A DNA stretch of 64,000 nt, from positions 7,130,001 through 7,194,000 of the forward strand of contig NZ_CP108002.1 in the NCBI RefSeq assembly GCF_041435055.1. Reading direction: 5' to 3'. Below are positions 27,944-38,839 of the stretch, piece after piece. The notes beneath the pieces were generated by a model, which was not told where the DNA came from, did no database searches, and worked only from the letters and a program-made list of their open reading frames with translations. The first letter of the stretch is position 1. The number at the start of each line of letters is the position of its first letter. This stretch comes from Streptomyces sp. NBC_00341 (GTDB taxonomy: Bacteria > Actinomycetota > Actinomycetes > Streptomycetales > Streptomycetaceae). Both the position numbers and the translations under genes were made by a program.

Positions 27944-28960
27944 ATGCAGGCCGACGCCCCAGGAGGCATACCCGCCCCGACGCCCTCGCCCGACCACCGC
28001 CCCGCCGGGCCGTCCCGCTCCGCCCGCCCGGGAGCCGGCCCCAGCCTCCTCGCCCCCGGCGCCGCCCGCGACCCGTACCGGCTCTACCGGGTACTGCGCG
28101 AGGAGCATCCGCTCTGCTACGACGCCCCGCTGGGCGCCTGGCTGGTCAGCCGGTACGACGACGTGATCGCCGCGCTCACCGGCCCCCGGTTCACCGGTTA
28201 CCCGCACGACGGGGCGCCGCGCGGCGGCCCCGCCCCGCTCGGCCTCTGTCACGGCAGCGCCCGCTGCCTGCCCCGCGAGCGGTACACGGTGGTCACCGGC
28301 ACCGTGCCCCGGCACCTGGCCGAGCGCGTCGAGCGGACCGCGTTCGTGCTGGCCCGGCGGATCGCCGGGCGGCGGCAGGCCGATCTCGTCGAGGAGTTCT
28401 GCCGCTGGCTGCCCGCGGGCAGCGGCCCCTTCCGGACCCGCAACGGCGACCCCGCCCAGCTGGGCGACGGGCCCTGCACCCGGCACACCGGACTGCGTGA
28501 GACGGCCCTCGCCTCGTTCCTGGCCAACCTGCTGGACGACCCCGACCTGCTGGCCGCCCTGCGCGTCGAACCCGCGCTCGCCGGCCGCGCCTGGACGGAG
28601 ACGATGCGGCGGGACCCGCCCGTCCAGGTCGTCCTGCGGCGGACCCTCACCGAGGTCACCCTCAGCGGCGGCACCCTCCCGGCGCGGGCCCCCGTCGCCT
28701 GCCTGATCGGCGCGGCGGGACGCGATCCGGAACGGTTCGCCGCACCGGACCTGTTCGACCCCTTCCGCCGTGACCAGGGCCGCACCACCGGCGGACCGGC
28801 GGGCTGCCCGGCCGTGGTGCTCGGTCGGCTGGAGGCCGAACAGGGGGTGCGTGCCCTGCTGGACGCCATGCCGGGGCTCCGCTGGGCGGACGGATTCAGG
28901 CCGTCCGCCACCGGCCTGCTCACCCGGGGTCCGAGGTCCCTGCTGGTGCGACCCTGCTGA
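27944..28960 (+). CDS. Degenerate cytochrome P450-like protein
   Basis: 338 residues, about 60-70 shorter than a normal bacterial P450. The fold is recognisable from YRLYRVLREEHPLCYD, VSRYDDVIAALTGPRF, the K-helix WTETMRRDPPVQVVLRRTLT (ExxR present) and LGRLEAEQGVRALLDAM after the heme loop. The heme-binding motif is strongly altered: the Cys is kept (GGPAGCPAVV) but the Phe, the first Gly and the basic residue are replaced. The I-helix oxygen-activation pair is also lost (HTGLRETALASFLANLL in place of AGxET/T). The N terminus is Pro-rich. The last 41 bases overlap the convergent treY. Either a non-oxidative relic or a non-catalytic protein; third-position G/C bias remains coding-like. Confidence 0.75.
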   Translation: MQADAPGGIPAPTPSPDHRPAGPSRSARPGAGPSLLAPGAARDPYRLYRVLREEHPLCYDAPLGAWLVSRYDDVIAALTGPRFTGYPHDGAPRGGPAPLGLCHGSARCLPRERYTVVTGTVPRHLAERVERTAFVLARRIAGRRQADLVEEFCRWLPAGSGPFRTRNGDPAQLGDGPCTRHTGLRETALASFLANLLDDPDLLAALRVEPALAGRAWTETMRRDPPVQVVLRRTLTEVTLSGGTLPARAPVACLIGAAGRDPERFAAPDLFDPFRRDQGRTTGGPAGCPAVVLGRLEAEQGVRALLDAMPGLRWADGFRPSATGLLTRGPRSLLVRPC

Positions 28961-31313
28961 GCAGCGCGACCGGACCCCCGTCGAACAGCTCGGCCACCGC
29001 GACCGTGCCGCCCGAGAACTCCCGGCCCGGCGCCAGCAGATCCCGCCACACCCCGTCGTCCGGCAGCGCCAGCTCCGTCCCGCGCCAGCCGCCCGCCTCC
29101 GCCAGCCGCAGCGACAGCCGGGTCACCGCGGTGACGACCTCGCCCGAGCGGCAGAAGGCCAGACAGTGCCCGGCCGCCGGCCCGGAGGCCGCCAGCGGGG
29201 CGTACGTCCCCGACTCCCCGAACACCCCGGGCCGCTCGCGCCGCAGCCGCAGCGCCGCCGCCGTCAGCGCCTCCTTCGCGGAGGCGGGCGCGTCCGGGGA
29301 AGGCGTCGAGAACGGCCGCCGGTTGTCCGGGTCGACCAGCGCCAGGTACTCGCGCTCCGTGCCCTGGTAGAGGTCCGGCACCCCCGGCATCGTCAGCTGC
29401 ACCAGCGCCGCGCCGAGCACGTTGGCCCGGACATGCGGGGCGAGCGAGGCCGCGAACTCCGCGAGCAGCTCCCGCGCGGGGCCGGTCGCGGCGGCGGGGC
29501 CGGCGGCCACGAAGTCCGACATCGCCCGCTCGTACCCCGGATCGGGTTCGGTCCAGCTGGTGAAGAGACCCGACTCCCGCGCCGCCTTCAGCAGCGCGGG
29601 CGCCAGCCGCGCCGCCTGCTCACCGGCCGGGAACCCCACGCAGCCGAACGCGGTCTGCCACGCCTGCCACGCCAGCTGCGGATCGGGCGCCGCCGGAGCC
29701 GTCCGGGCCAGCTCCGCCACCAGCCGCGACCACCGCCCGGGGCACTCGGAGAGCACCGCGACGGCGGCCCGGACATCGGCGCTGCGCTTGGTGTCGTGCG
29801 TGGTCAGCGCGGTGCCGGTGGCCGGCCAGTCCCGGGCGAGGCGGGCGCAGAAGACGTGGAAGTCCTCCGGCGTCACCGCCGGCCTGCCCGGATCACCGCC
29901 CACCTCGTTCGCCGAGATCAGCGGCACGTACCGGTAGTACGCGGTGTCCTCGACCGACTTGGCCCGCAGCGCGGACGCCGTCTGCGCGAACCGGTCGCAG
30001 AACGCCGCCCGGTCGCCGCCGGGACCGAGCCGCCCCAGCGCCAGCTCCCGCACCACGTCGACGGCCGCCGCCTCCTCCCGCACCGCGAACACCGCCTTGG
30101 CGTCGCTCACCGCCGTCGCGTCCAGCGCCGCCCCGGCCGACTCCGTACAGGGTCCGCCCGCCGTCACGTACGGGCGGTAGACCGGCACCCGGACCAGCAG
30201 TTCCCGCACCGCGGTGCGCAGCGCCCACGGGGCGTGGTCGCGCAGTGCGGGGTCCTCGGCGCAGACGCGCGACGCCAGCCGGGTCAGCAGCGCGGTCTCC
30301 GCGGCCAGCTCATGGGTGACGACGCGGTACGCGGCCCGGCGCACCGTCGCCTGCCAGTAGCCGCCCCGGTCGCCCGCCGGGGAGGCGGACTCCCGGTAGT
30401 GGCCCAGCAGTTCCGCCGCGCCCACCGGGTCGACGAAGAGGCCGTCGATCCGGTGCAGTGCGTCGTACCCGGTCGTCCCGGCCACCGCCCAGCCGGCCGG
30501 CAGCGGCTCCGGGCCGGTGAGGATCTTCTCCACCACGGTCCACGCGCCGCCGCTCGCGCCGGAGAGCCGCTCCAGGTAGCCGGCCGGGTCCGCGAGCCCG
30601 TCGGGGTGGTCGATCCGCAGCCCCTCGACGGTCCCGTCCCGAACCAGTTCGAGGATCTTGGCGTGGGTGGCGGCGAAGACCTCCGGGTCCTCCACCCGCA
30701 CCCCGATCAGCTCCGAGATGGTGAAGAACCGCCGGTAGTTCAGCTCGGTACGGGCCAGCCGCCACCAGCAGAGCCGGTAGTGCTGGGCGTCCAGCAGCTC
30801 GGGCAGCGGGAGGCCGGAGGTGCCGGACCGGAGCGGGAACTCCTGCTCGCCGTGGCGCAGCACCTCCCCGTCGACCCGGAACCCGTCCATCTCGTCGCCG
30901 AGCCGACCGCCGAGCACGGGCAGCAGGACCTTCCCGTCACCCGCCGCCCAGTCGATGTCGAACCAGCGGGCGTAGGGGGAGCCGGGCCCCTCGCGCAGGA
31001 CCTCCCGCAAGGCGTGGTTGTGCCGCGGGTCCGCGGCCATGTGGTTCGGCACGATGTCCAGGACCAGCCCGAGCCCGTGGCGCCGGGCGGTGCGGGCGAG
31101 CCGCCGCAGCCCCTCCTCGCCGCCCAGCTCGGCGCGCACCCGGCCGTGGTCGACGACGTCGTAGCCGTGCGTGGACCCGGGCACGGCTTCGAGGACGGGG
31201 GACAGGTGCAGATGGGAGACGCCGAGCGTGGCGAGGTACGGCACGGCGTCCTCGGCGGCCGAGAACGGGAAGTCCGGCTGGAGCTGGAGCCGGTACGTGG
31301 CGGAAGGCGTCAT
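28920..31313 (-). CDS. treY: Malto-oligosyltrehalose synthase
   Basis: 797 residues, GH13. It converts the reducing-end alpha-1,4 bond of maltodextrins into the alpha,alpha-1,1 bond of trehalose, producing the substrate of TreZ. Motifs: start TYRLQLQPDFPFSAAEDAVPYLATLG (given here in parts: TYRLQLQPDF, VPYLATLGVSHL), DIVPNHMAADPRHN, the nucleophile Asp in GLRIDHPDGLADPAGYL, the acid Glu in WTVVEKILTGPEPLP, and LTTHDTKRSADVRAA. The 3' end overlaps the convergent P450-like gene by 41 bases. A hairpin separates it from glgX upstream, so it may have its own promoter. Confidence 0.94.
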   Translation of the reverse strand: MTPSATYRLQLQPDFPFSAAEDAVPYLATLGVSHLHLSPVLEAVPGSTHGYDVVDHGRVRAELGGEEGLRRLARTARRHGLGLVLDIVPNHMAADPRHNHALREVLREGPGSPYARWFDIDWAAGDGKVLLPVLGGRLGDEMDGFRVDGEVLRHGEQEFPLRSGTSGLPLPELLDAQHYRLCWWRLARTELNYRRFFTISELIGVRVEDPEVFAATHAKILELVRDGTVEGLRIDHPDGLADPAGYLERLSGASGGAWTVVEKILTGPEPLPAGWAVAGTTGYDALHRIDGLFVDPVGAAELLGHYRESASPAGDRGGYWQATVRRAAYRVVTHELAAETALLTRLASRVCAEDPALRDHAPWALRTAVRELLVRVPVYRPYVTAGGPCTESAGAALDATAVSDAKAVFAVREEAAAVDVVRELALGRLGPGGDRAAFCDRFAQTASALRAKSVEDTAYYRYVPLISANEVGGDPGRPAVTPEDFHVFCARLARDWPATGTALTTHDTKRSADVRAAVAVLSECPGRWSRLVAELARTAPAAPDPQLAWQAWQTAFGCVGFPAGEQAARLAPALLKAARESGLFTSWTEPDPGYERAMSDFVAAGPAAATGPARELLAEFAASLAPHVRANVLGAALVQLTMPGVPDLYQGTEREYLALVDPDNRRPFSTPSPDAPASAKEALTAAALRLRRERPGVFGESGTYAPLAASGPAAGHCLAFCRSGEVVTAVTRLSLRLAEAGGWRGTELALPDDGVWRDLLAPGREFSGGTVAVAELFDGGPVALLSRVAPAGTSDPG

Positions 31314-31351
31314 GAAGACGTTCGTACCCAGATCCGGGCGCTCTGTGTCAC

Positions 31352-31377
31352 CCGGTCGGGCACAAGGGCCCGACCGG
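31352..31377 (-). terminator. Terminator of glgX
   Basis: A perfect 10-bp stem with a 6-base loop lies between the glgX stop (31404) and the treY start (31313), both on the minus strand. It should end or attenuate glgX transcription before treY. Confidence 0.6.
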
Positions 31378-31403
31378 CGGCCCCGTCCCCGGCGCTCTCT
31401 CCC

Positions 31404-33578
<2,175 letters not shown>

Positions 33579-33955
33579 AGGTTTCGACTCTTCCACTCTG
33601 ATGCGGTTGCCTGGGGAATGCGGGCTCCCTGCCAGATCTTCCCCGAAAGGGCGGCCCTTACCTAGGACCGACCGGCAATCGGGGGGCGGCGTCGCGGGGT
33701 CCGGTCAACATCGGGCCTCTTCTTGTCGCCCGGAACCCGAATCAGGCGGACCTGTTCGGCCCGCTGCCCGGTATGCGGCTTGCGGTGGGGTGTTTAATCA
33801 CTATGAATCCGCTCACTACGGCAGATCTTGTCCAGAAGAACAGGCTTGATCCGTAGGGGAGTTGAAGAAGGAGCCTGCGCATCCGGCTGCACCGGCTCCC
33901 GCTCCCGGAGTACCCTTCCTTGATCGTTGGTGGGGGAGTGGAAGGCGGTGTGCGG
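33579..33955. promoter_or_regulatory. Long divergent promoter region, glgX / HEPN gene
   Basis: 377 bases without a convincing gene. On the plus strand TTGCGG (33780-33785) and TATGAA (33802-33807), 16 bases apart, make a good housekeeping-type promoter for the HEPN gene, with a transcribed leader of about 140 bases. A 17-codon frame from ATG 33803 overlaps the -10 and is therefore probably not translated. On the minus strand the glgX promoter must lie in 33600-33700, but I cannot choose its elements. No hairpin of note. Confidence 0.45.
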
Positions 33956-35188
33956 GTGAGCTCGGGAGGCTTCGAGCTGCCCCCAGGTGACGCTGGTCAC
34001 GAGGGGGACGCCACCGATGTGACGCCCGGGGCGGTCTCGCTCGCCCGGCCCCTGGAGATCGGCGCGGAACTGGACTGGGGAGCGGACGCCTGGAGCGAGG
34101 TGCGCACCCGCGCTCAGCGGGCCGGGCGCGCCTATATCTGGCTGAATCTCGTGGAGCAGCGGCTGCGCGCCGTGGTGGCCGCGGTGCTCCGGCCCATCTA
34201 CGAGCCGGTCCACGGCGAGGACTGGGTGGTGGCCGCGGCGGGACCCGCCGGACAGGAGTGGGTGCAGCGCGCCGTCGCCGTGCGCGAGGTCTCCCGCCGC
34301 AAGGGCTATCTGCTCGACCCGGCCGACGACAACGTCCTGAGCTTCCTCACGCTGCCTCAGCTGCGTGAGCTGATGGTCCAGCACTGGCCCTGCTTCGAGC
34401 CCTACTTCGACGACCGCCGCGATGTGGAGCTGGCCCTCGACGAGCTGGAGGTCGCCCGCAACGTGGTCTCCCGCAACCGCGCGCTCAACGAGGCGGTGCT
34501 CGCCCAGGCCGAGCGCGCCTCCGCGCGGCTGCTGGAGATCCTCGGCAGCGGCGCCGCGGTGCCGTCCGCCGACCGGCTCCCCGTCGACGCCGTCGAGGAG
34601 CTGGTGGGCGACCGGTACGCGGACGTGGTCTCCGTCCACTCCGACCGGGTGCGGCTCCAGCGCCAGCTGCCCGCGGAGGACCTCTTCGGCGGAGCGCGCC
34701 GGCTGGACGCGATCGGCATAGGGCTCAATCTGCTGGTGCAGAACTTCTCCGGCCGCCGGCTGATCCGGCTGGCCGAGTCGGGCTGCCGGGTCCGGCTGCT
34801 CTTCATCAACCCGGCCAGCAGCGCGGTCAAGCGCCGGGAGCGGGAGCTGGGGCTCAAGAAGGGGGAGCTGAGCCGGACGGTGGAGATGAACATCCTCCAC
34901 ATGCGCCGGGTCCGCTCCAAGCTCCGCGACCCGGGCGCCTTCGAGATCCACGTCTTCGACGAGACCCCGCGCTTCACCGCCTACCTGGTGGACGGCGACG
35001 GCGCCGACGCGGTGGGGGTCGTCCAGACGTATCTGCGCCGCGCCCGCGGCATGGAGGCACCCGTGCTGGTGCTCAGGGGCGGCGGCCGGGCGGTGGTCCG
35101 GGCCGGGCAGGACAGCGAGCACGGCCTGTTCGAGACGTACCGCGAGGAGTTCGAGTCCGTCTGGACGGACTCCCGGCCGGTCTCCTGA
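33956..35188 (+). CDS. SAV2148 family HEPN domain-containing protein
   Basis: 410 residues and very strongly conserved in streptomycetes as I remember the family. The N-terminal half is helical (GRAYIWLNLVEQRLRAVV, LTLPQLRELMVQHWPCFEPY, the HEPN part by family assignment). I do not find the RxxxxH nuclease motif of active HEPN RNases. The C-terminal part (about 255-400) reads LVQNFSGRRLIRLAESGCRV, RVRLLFINPASSAVK and ETPRFTAYLVDGDGADAVGV, a layout like PLD-type domains without the HKD catalytic motif; this is my inference. Start uncertain: GTGs at 33938, 33950 and 33956 are in frame; the last fits family N termini (SSGGFELPPGD). An exonuclease gene follows after 83 bases. Confidence 0.8.
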   Translation: MSSGGFELPPGDAGHEGDATDVTPGAVSLARPLEIGAELDWGADAWSEVRTRAQRAGRAYIWLNLVEQRLRAVVAAVLRPIYEPVHGEDWVVAAAGPAGQEWVQRAVAVREVSRRKGYLLDPADDNVLSFLTLPQLRELMVQHWPCFEPYFDDRRDVELALDELEVARNVVSRNRALNEAVLAQAERASARLLEILGSGAAVPSADRLPVDAVEELVGDRYADVVSVHSDRVRLQRQLPAEDLFGGARRLDAIGIGLNLLVQNFSGRRLIRLAESGCRVRLLFINPASSAVKRRERELGLKKGELSRTVEMNILHMRRVRSKLRDPGAFEIHVFDETPRFTAYLVDGDGADAVGVVQTYLRRARGMEAPVLVLRGGGRAVVRAGQDSEHGLFETYREEFESVWTDSRPVS

Positions 35189-35271
35189 CGGGCCGACCTC
35201 AGGAGGGTGCTGTCAGTGGCCCGTGCGAGGGTGGTCGTCACCTGGGGGAAGCACCACGAAGGAGGTATGGG

Positions 35272-36018
35272 ATGAGCTGGCACCGGCATGCGCTGGTCGG
35301 CTTCGACCTGGAGACGACGGGTACGGAGCCGCTGGAGGCCCGGATCGTGACGGCCGCGGTCGTCGGTGTCCGCGCCGGCGACGGAGAGCCGGAGCGGCAG
35401 CGCACCTGGCTGGCGGATCCGGGCATCCGGATCCCCGCACAGGCCTCCGCGATCCACGGCATCAGCAGCGAACGGGCGGCGGCGGAGGGCCGGCCGGTGC
35501 GCGAGGTGGCCGACGAGATCGCCGAGACCCTGACCGGCTACTGGCGCCAGGGCGTGCCGGTCGTCGCGTACAACGCCGCCTTCGACCTGACGCTGCTGAC
35601 GGCGGAGTTGCGCCGACACGGACTCCCGTCGCTGAGCGAGCGGCTCGGCGGCGCGGGGATCGGCCCGGTCCTCGACCCGTACACCATCGACCGGGCGGTG
35701 GACCGCTACCGCAAGGGCAAGCGGAATCTGGAGGCGGTCTGCGTCGAGTACGGCGTGGTCCACGGCGGCGCCCACGACGCGGGGGCGGACGCGCTGGCCG
35801 CGGTGCGGGTGGCGTACGCGATAGCCGCGCGGCACGGCTCGGTGGCCGCGTTGTCCGCGGCCGAGCTCCACGAGCGGCAGATCGCGTGGTACGCGGAGTG
35901 GGCCGCCGACTTCCAGCAGTTCCTGCGCCGCAAGGGCACGGCGGACGCGGTGATCGACGGCCGCTGGCCGGTACGGGAGCCGGTGTTCGAGTTGAAATCA
36001 AGCCCGTCCGGCGATTGA
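35272..36018 (+). CDS. 3'-5' exonuclease, DnaQ-like (DEDDh)
   Basis: 248 residues. ExoI motif VGFDLETTGTEP (Asp12, Glu14), ExoII YNAAFDLTLL (about 98-107), ExoIII GGAHDAGADALAA with the His and Asp of the DEDDh type (about 165). An epsilon-like exonuclease without polymerase or UvrC fusion, acting on DNA or RNA 3' ends. The GGAGGTATGGG region provides the ribosome binding site. The last codons and the stop lie inside a Streptomyces-type intergenic repeat (35998-36022), so the C-terminal residues SSPSGD come from repeat insertion. Confidence 0.92.
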   Translation: MSWHRHALVGFDLETTGTEPLEARIVTAAVVGVRAGDGEPERQRTWLADPGIRIPAQASAIHGISSERAAAEGRPVREVADEIAETLTGYWRQGVPVVAYNAAFDLTLLTAELRRHGLPSLSERLGGAGIGPVLDPYTIDRAVDRYRKGKRNLEAVCVEYGVVHGGAHDAGADALAAVRVAYAIAARHGSVAALSAAELHERQIAWYAEWAADFQQFLRRKGTADAVIDGRWPVREPVFELKSSPSGD

Positions 36019-36051
36019 GGACAGCTCTTGAGCCGGTCCGGCGATTGAGGG
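35998..36051. repeat. Tandem pair of short Streptomyces intergenic repeats
   Basis: Two near-identical copies (35998-36022 and 36027-36051) share the core GGTCCGGCGATTGAGG or GCCCGTCCGGCGATTGAGG. I recognise this unit as very frequent between Streptomyces genes. The first copy supplies the stop codon of the exonuclease. Confidence 0.75.
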
Positions 36052-36059
36052 CATAACGC

Positions 36060-36926
36060 TCAGAAGGGGTACCACCGCACCCCCGTGTCCCCGTCGCGCA
36101 GCGACGCCACGCGCCTGCGGAACTCCGTGAGTGCCTTCGGGTTGGCCGGCGCGTGCTGCGCGACCCACGCGCAGCTCGCCGTCTCCCGGGCCCCGCGCAG
36201 CACCGCGCAGCCGTCCCACTCCCGGACGTCCCAGCCGTACGCGGCGGTGAACGCGTCATAGGCCTCGGCCGGCAGCCCGTACCGGTCACGGGACAGGGCG
36301 AGCACCACGAGGTCGTGCTCGCGCAGATCCGTGGAGAAGGTCTCCAGGTCCACCAGGACCGGCCCGTCCGGACCGACATGGACATTGCGCGGCAGCGCGT
36401 CGCCGTGGATCGGGCCCGGGGGCAGGTGCGGCACCAGCGCGGCGGCGGCCGTCGCGAAGCCGTCGCGGCGCTCACGCAGATACCCGGCGTCGGCCGGGTC
36501 GATCGCGTCGCCCGCCAGGGTCAGCCAGCGCTCGACCCCGCCGAGCAGCTCCCGCCGGGGCAGGCTGAGGCCCTCCGGGGCCGGCAGCGCGTGCACCGCG
36601 GTGAGCAGCGGCGCCAGATCCCGCGGCTCCGCGGGCCGCACCGGCTCGGGCAGCCGGTGCCACACCGTCACCGGGTGGCCCTCGACGAGCCGGGCCGCGG
36701 GCTCCGCGGTCCGCACCGCGGGGACACCGGACGCGGCGAGCCAGCGCGCGACGGCCACCTCGCGCTCGGCCCGCTCGCGCAGCTCGGGACTGCGCACGGC
36801 GTCCCGGCCGATCTTGACCACCAGGTCGCCCACGGCGAACACCGCGTTCTCGCCCAGCGCGAGCAGCTCCGCGTCGCCGGGGTGTCCGGCAGCGGTCAGT
36901 GCCTCGCGCGCTCGCATCTCGTTCAT
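36060..36926 (-). CDS. APH-fold phosphotransferase family protein
   Basis: 288 residues of the aminoglycoside phosphotransferase/homoserine kinase fold. Catalytic loop GPIHGDALPRNVHVG (HGDxxxxN) and metal-binding DLETF in GPVLVDLETFSTDLREHDL; the N lobe has LGENAVFAVGDLVVKIGRD with the nucleotide-binding Lys. Start ATG 36926 lacks a clear ribosome binding site; ATG 36917 (MRAREAL) is an alternative. Substrate unknown. Divergent from the sugar ABC operon. Confidence 0.87.
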   Translation of the reverse strand: MNEMRAREALTAAGHPGDAELLALGENAVFAVGDLVVKIGRDAVRSPELRERAEREVAVARWLAASGVPAVRTAEPAARLVEGHPVTVWHRLPEPVRPAEPRDLAPLLTAVHALPAPEGLSLPRRELLGGVERWLTLAGDAIDPADAGYLRERRDGFATAAAALVPHLPPGPIHGDALPRNVHVGPDGPVLVDLETFSTDLREHDLVVLALSRDRYGLPAEAYDAFTAAYGWDVREWDGCAVLRGARETASCAWVAQHAPANPKALTEFRRRVASLRDGDTGVRWYPF

Positions 36927-37052
36927 GGATCCGATTTTCGCATCCGTGCAGGTTGTCTTGACGAACCGGCGGGGCCTCAGCACCATTGCGGAGGCCACCT
37001 GAGCGGCCGGAACGGTACCAAGCCGGTCGAATGACGCAAGGGGGTCGCATCC
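36927..37052. promoter_or_regulatory. Divergent promoter region upstream of sugar ABC operon
   Basis: 126 bases. GGCCTC (36973-36978) and GAGGCC (36991-36996) form an interrupted dyad with a 12-base spacer, a possible repressor site for the importer; no regulator gene is adjacent. Confidence 0.3.
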
Positions 37053-38003
37053 ATGACATTGGCGAGTGCAACCGTGCAGTCCGGGCGGCACGGACCGCCG
37101 GGCGGCCCGCACGGCAAGGGGTCCGCGAGGATCAACCGGAACGCCGGAACCTGGTTCCTGGTACTGCCCGCCCTCCTCCCGATCCTGGTCCTCAGCGTCG
37201 GACCGCTGCTCTACGGCATCGCGCTGGCGTTCACCGACGCCCAGTCGGGGCGTACCCGGTCCACCCAGTGGACCGGGGTGCTGAACTTCCAGGACCTGCT
37301 GCACGACGGACTGTTCTGGGACTCGTTCCGGATCGGCCTGGTATGGGCGGTCGGCGTCACCGTCCCGCAGTTCGTGCTGGCCCTCGGCCTCGCGCTGCTG
37401 CTCAACCAGAACCTGCGGATGCGGTGGCTGGCGCGGGCGCTGGCGATCATCCCGTGGGCGATGCCGGAGGTGGTCGTCGGCATCATGTGGCGGCTGGTCT
37501 ACAACCCGGACGCCGGAATCCTCAACGAGACCATCCGCGACCTCGGCCTGGGCGACGGCCGGGACTGGCTGACCGGGCTCGCCACCGCGTTGCCCGCGGT
37601 GATCCTGGTCGGGGTCTGGGCCGGGATGCCGCAGACCACGGTCGCCCTGCTGGCCGGCCTGCAGAACACCCCGCACGAACTCCACGAGGCCGCCGCGCTG
37701 GACGGCGCGGGCGCCTGGCGCCGCTTCCGTACCGTCACCTGGCCCGCGCTCAAGCCGGTCGCCCTCTCCATCACCGCGCTCAACTTCATCTGGAACTTCA
37801 ACTCCTTCGCCCTGGTCTACGTACTGACCAACGGCGGTCCCGGCGGCCGGACCCGGCTGCCGATGCTCTTCGCGTACGAAGAGGCCTTCCGCTACGGACA
37901 GTTCGGCTACGCAGCGGCGATGGGCTGTGTGATGGTCGCGGTGATCTCCGTGATCCTCGCCGTGTACCTGGTGGGACGGCTCGGGGGAGGCGAGGACCGA
38001 TGA
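37053..38003 (+). CDS. Carbohydrate ABC transporter permease (MalF/UgpA type)
   Basis: 316 residues, six membrane helices beginning about residue 32 (TWFLVLPALLPILVLSVGPL). The EAA coupling loop is HEAAALDGAGAWRRFRTVTW (about 210-230). Forms a heterodimer with the following permease, whose ATG overlaps its stop (ATGA). The operon imports an unidentified sugar or oligosaccharide. No ATPase is encoded in the cluster, so a shared MsiK-like ATPase is expected. Confidence 0.93.
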   Translation: MTLASATVQSGRHGPPGGPHGKGSARINRNAGTWFLVLPALLPILVLSVGPLLYGIALAFTDAQSGRTRSTQWTGVLNFQDLLHDGLFWDSFRIGLVWAVGVTVPQFVLALGLALLLNQNLRMRWLARALAIIPWAMPEVVVGIMWRLVYNPDAGILNETIRDLGLGDGRDWLTGLATALPAVILVGVWAGMPQTTVALLAGLQNTPHELHEAAALDGAGAWRRFRTVTWPALKPVALSITALNFIWNFNSFALVYVLTNGGPGGRTRLPMLFAYEEAFRYGQFGYAAAMGCVMVAVISVILAVYLVGRLGGGEDR

Positions 38004-38839
38004 GCATGCGTACCCGCAGGTCCGTGCGGGCCGGGCAGTACCTCGCGCTGCTGTGCTACCTGGTCTTCCTGGCGTTCCCGTTCCTCTGGCTGATCTCCAC
38101 CGCCTTCAAACCGGCGCCGGAGCTGGGCTCCCTGCACCCCACCTGGATCCCGCACCACCCGACGCTCGACAACTTCCGGGCCGCGTTCGACGAACAGCCG
38201 CTGCTGCGGGCCGCCGCCAACTCGCTGATCGCCGCCGTCTCGGCCGGGTTCATCGCGGTCGTCATCGCCACCCCGATGGCCTATGTGATGGCCCGCCACC
38301 GCTCGCGGCTCTCCGCCGCCGCCACCGGCTGGGTGGTGGTCAGCCAGGCGTTCCCGTTCGTCCTGCTGATCATTCCGCTGTTCCTGGTGCTCAAGTACCT
38401 GCATCTGATCAACACGCTGTGGGGGCTGATCATGGTGTACGTCGTGTGGTCGCTGCCGTTCGCGCTGTGGATGCTGGTCGGATACGTACGGGCCGTGCCG
38501 CCCGAACTGGAGGAGGCGGCGGCGGTCGACGGTGCGAGCCGGCTGCGGACGCTCGTCTCGGTCACCGCGCCGCTGCTGGCCCCCGGGATCGTCGCCACCG
38601 CGCTCTTCGCCTTCATCACCGCGTGGAACGAGTTCTTCTTCGCGCTCGTCCTGCTCAAGACACCGGAGAAGCAGACCTTGCCGGTCGTACTGACCCACTT
38701 CCTCGGCGCGGAGGGCGCGAGCGATCTCGGGCCGCTCGCCGCCGCCGCGTTCCTCGCCACCCTCCCCTCACTCGTCCTCTTCGCGGTCATCCAGCGGCGG
38801 ATCACGGGCGGCATGCTGGCCGGGGCGGTGAAGAGCTGA
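38000..38839 (+). CDS. Carbohydrate ABC transporter permease (MalG/UgpE type)
   Basis: 279 residues. First helix at about 13-33 (YLALLCYLVFLAFPFLW), the typical extracytoplasmic NFRAAF segment, and the EAA loop LEEAAAVDGASRLRTLVSVT. Family terminus ITGGMLAGAVKS. Coupled to the first permease by an ATGA overlap and to the lipoprotein gene by TGATG, so all three proteins are made in fixed ratio. Confidence 0.93.
   Translation: MSMRTRRSVRAGQYLALLCYLVFLAFPFLWLISTAFKPAPELGSLHPTWIPHHPTLDNFRAAFDEQPLLRAAANSLIAAVSAGFIAVVIATPMAYVMARHRSRLSAAATGWVVVSQAFPFVLLIIPLFLVLKYLHLINTLWGLIMVYVVWSLPFALWMLVGYVRAVPPELEEAAAVDGASRLRTLVSVTAPLLAPGIVATALFAFITAWNEFFFALVLLKTPEKQTLPVVLTHFLGAEGASDLGPLAAAAFLATLPSLVLFAVIQRRITGGMLAGAVKS

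Noticed and set aside
27944..28960. P450 gene as the sign of a biosynthetic gene cluster
   Set aside because: No polyketide, peptide or terpene synthase lies nearby and the heme loop is degenerate.
33803..33856. 17-codon frame starting MNPLTTADL in the glgX/HEPN spacer
   Set aside because: Its ATG overlaps the proposed -10 element and there is no ribosome binding site.
33956..36018. HEPN plus exonuclease as a phage-defence island
   Set aside because: No RxxxxH motif, no mobile genes or atypical composition, and the HEPN protein belongs to a strongly conserved Streptomyces family.
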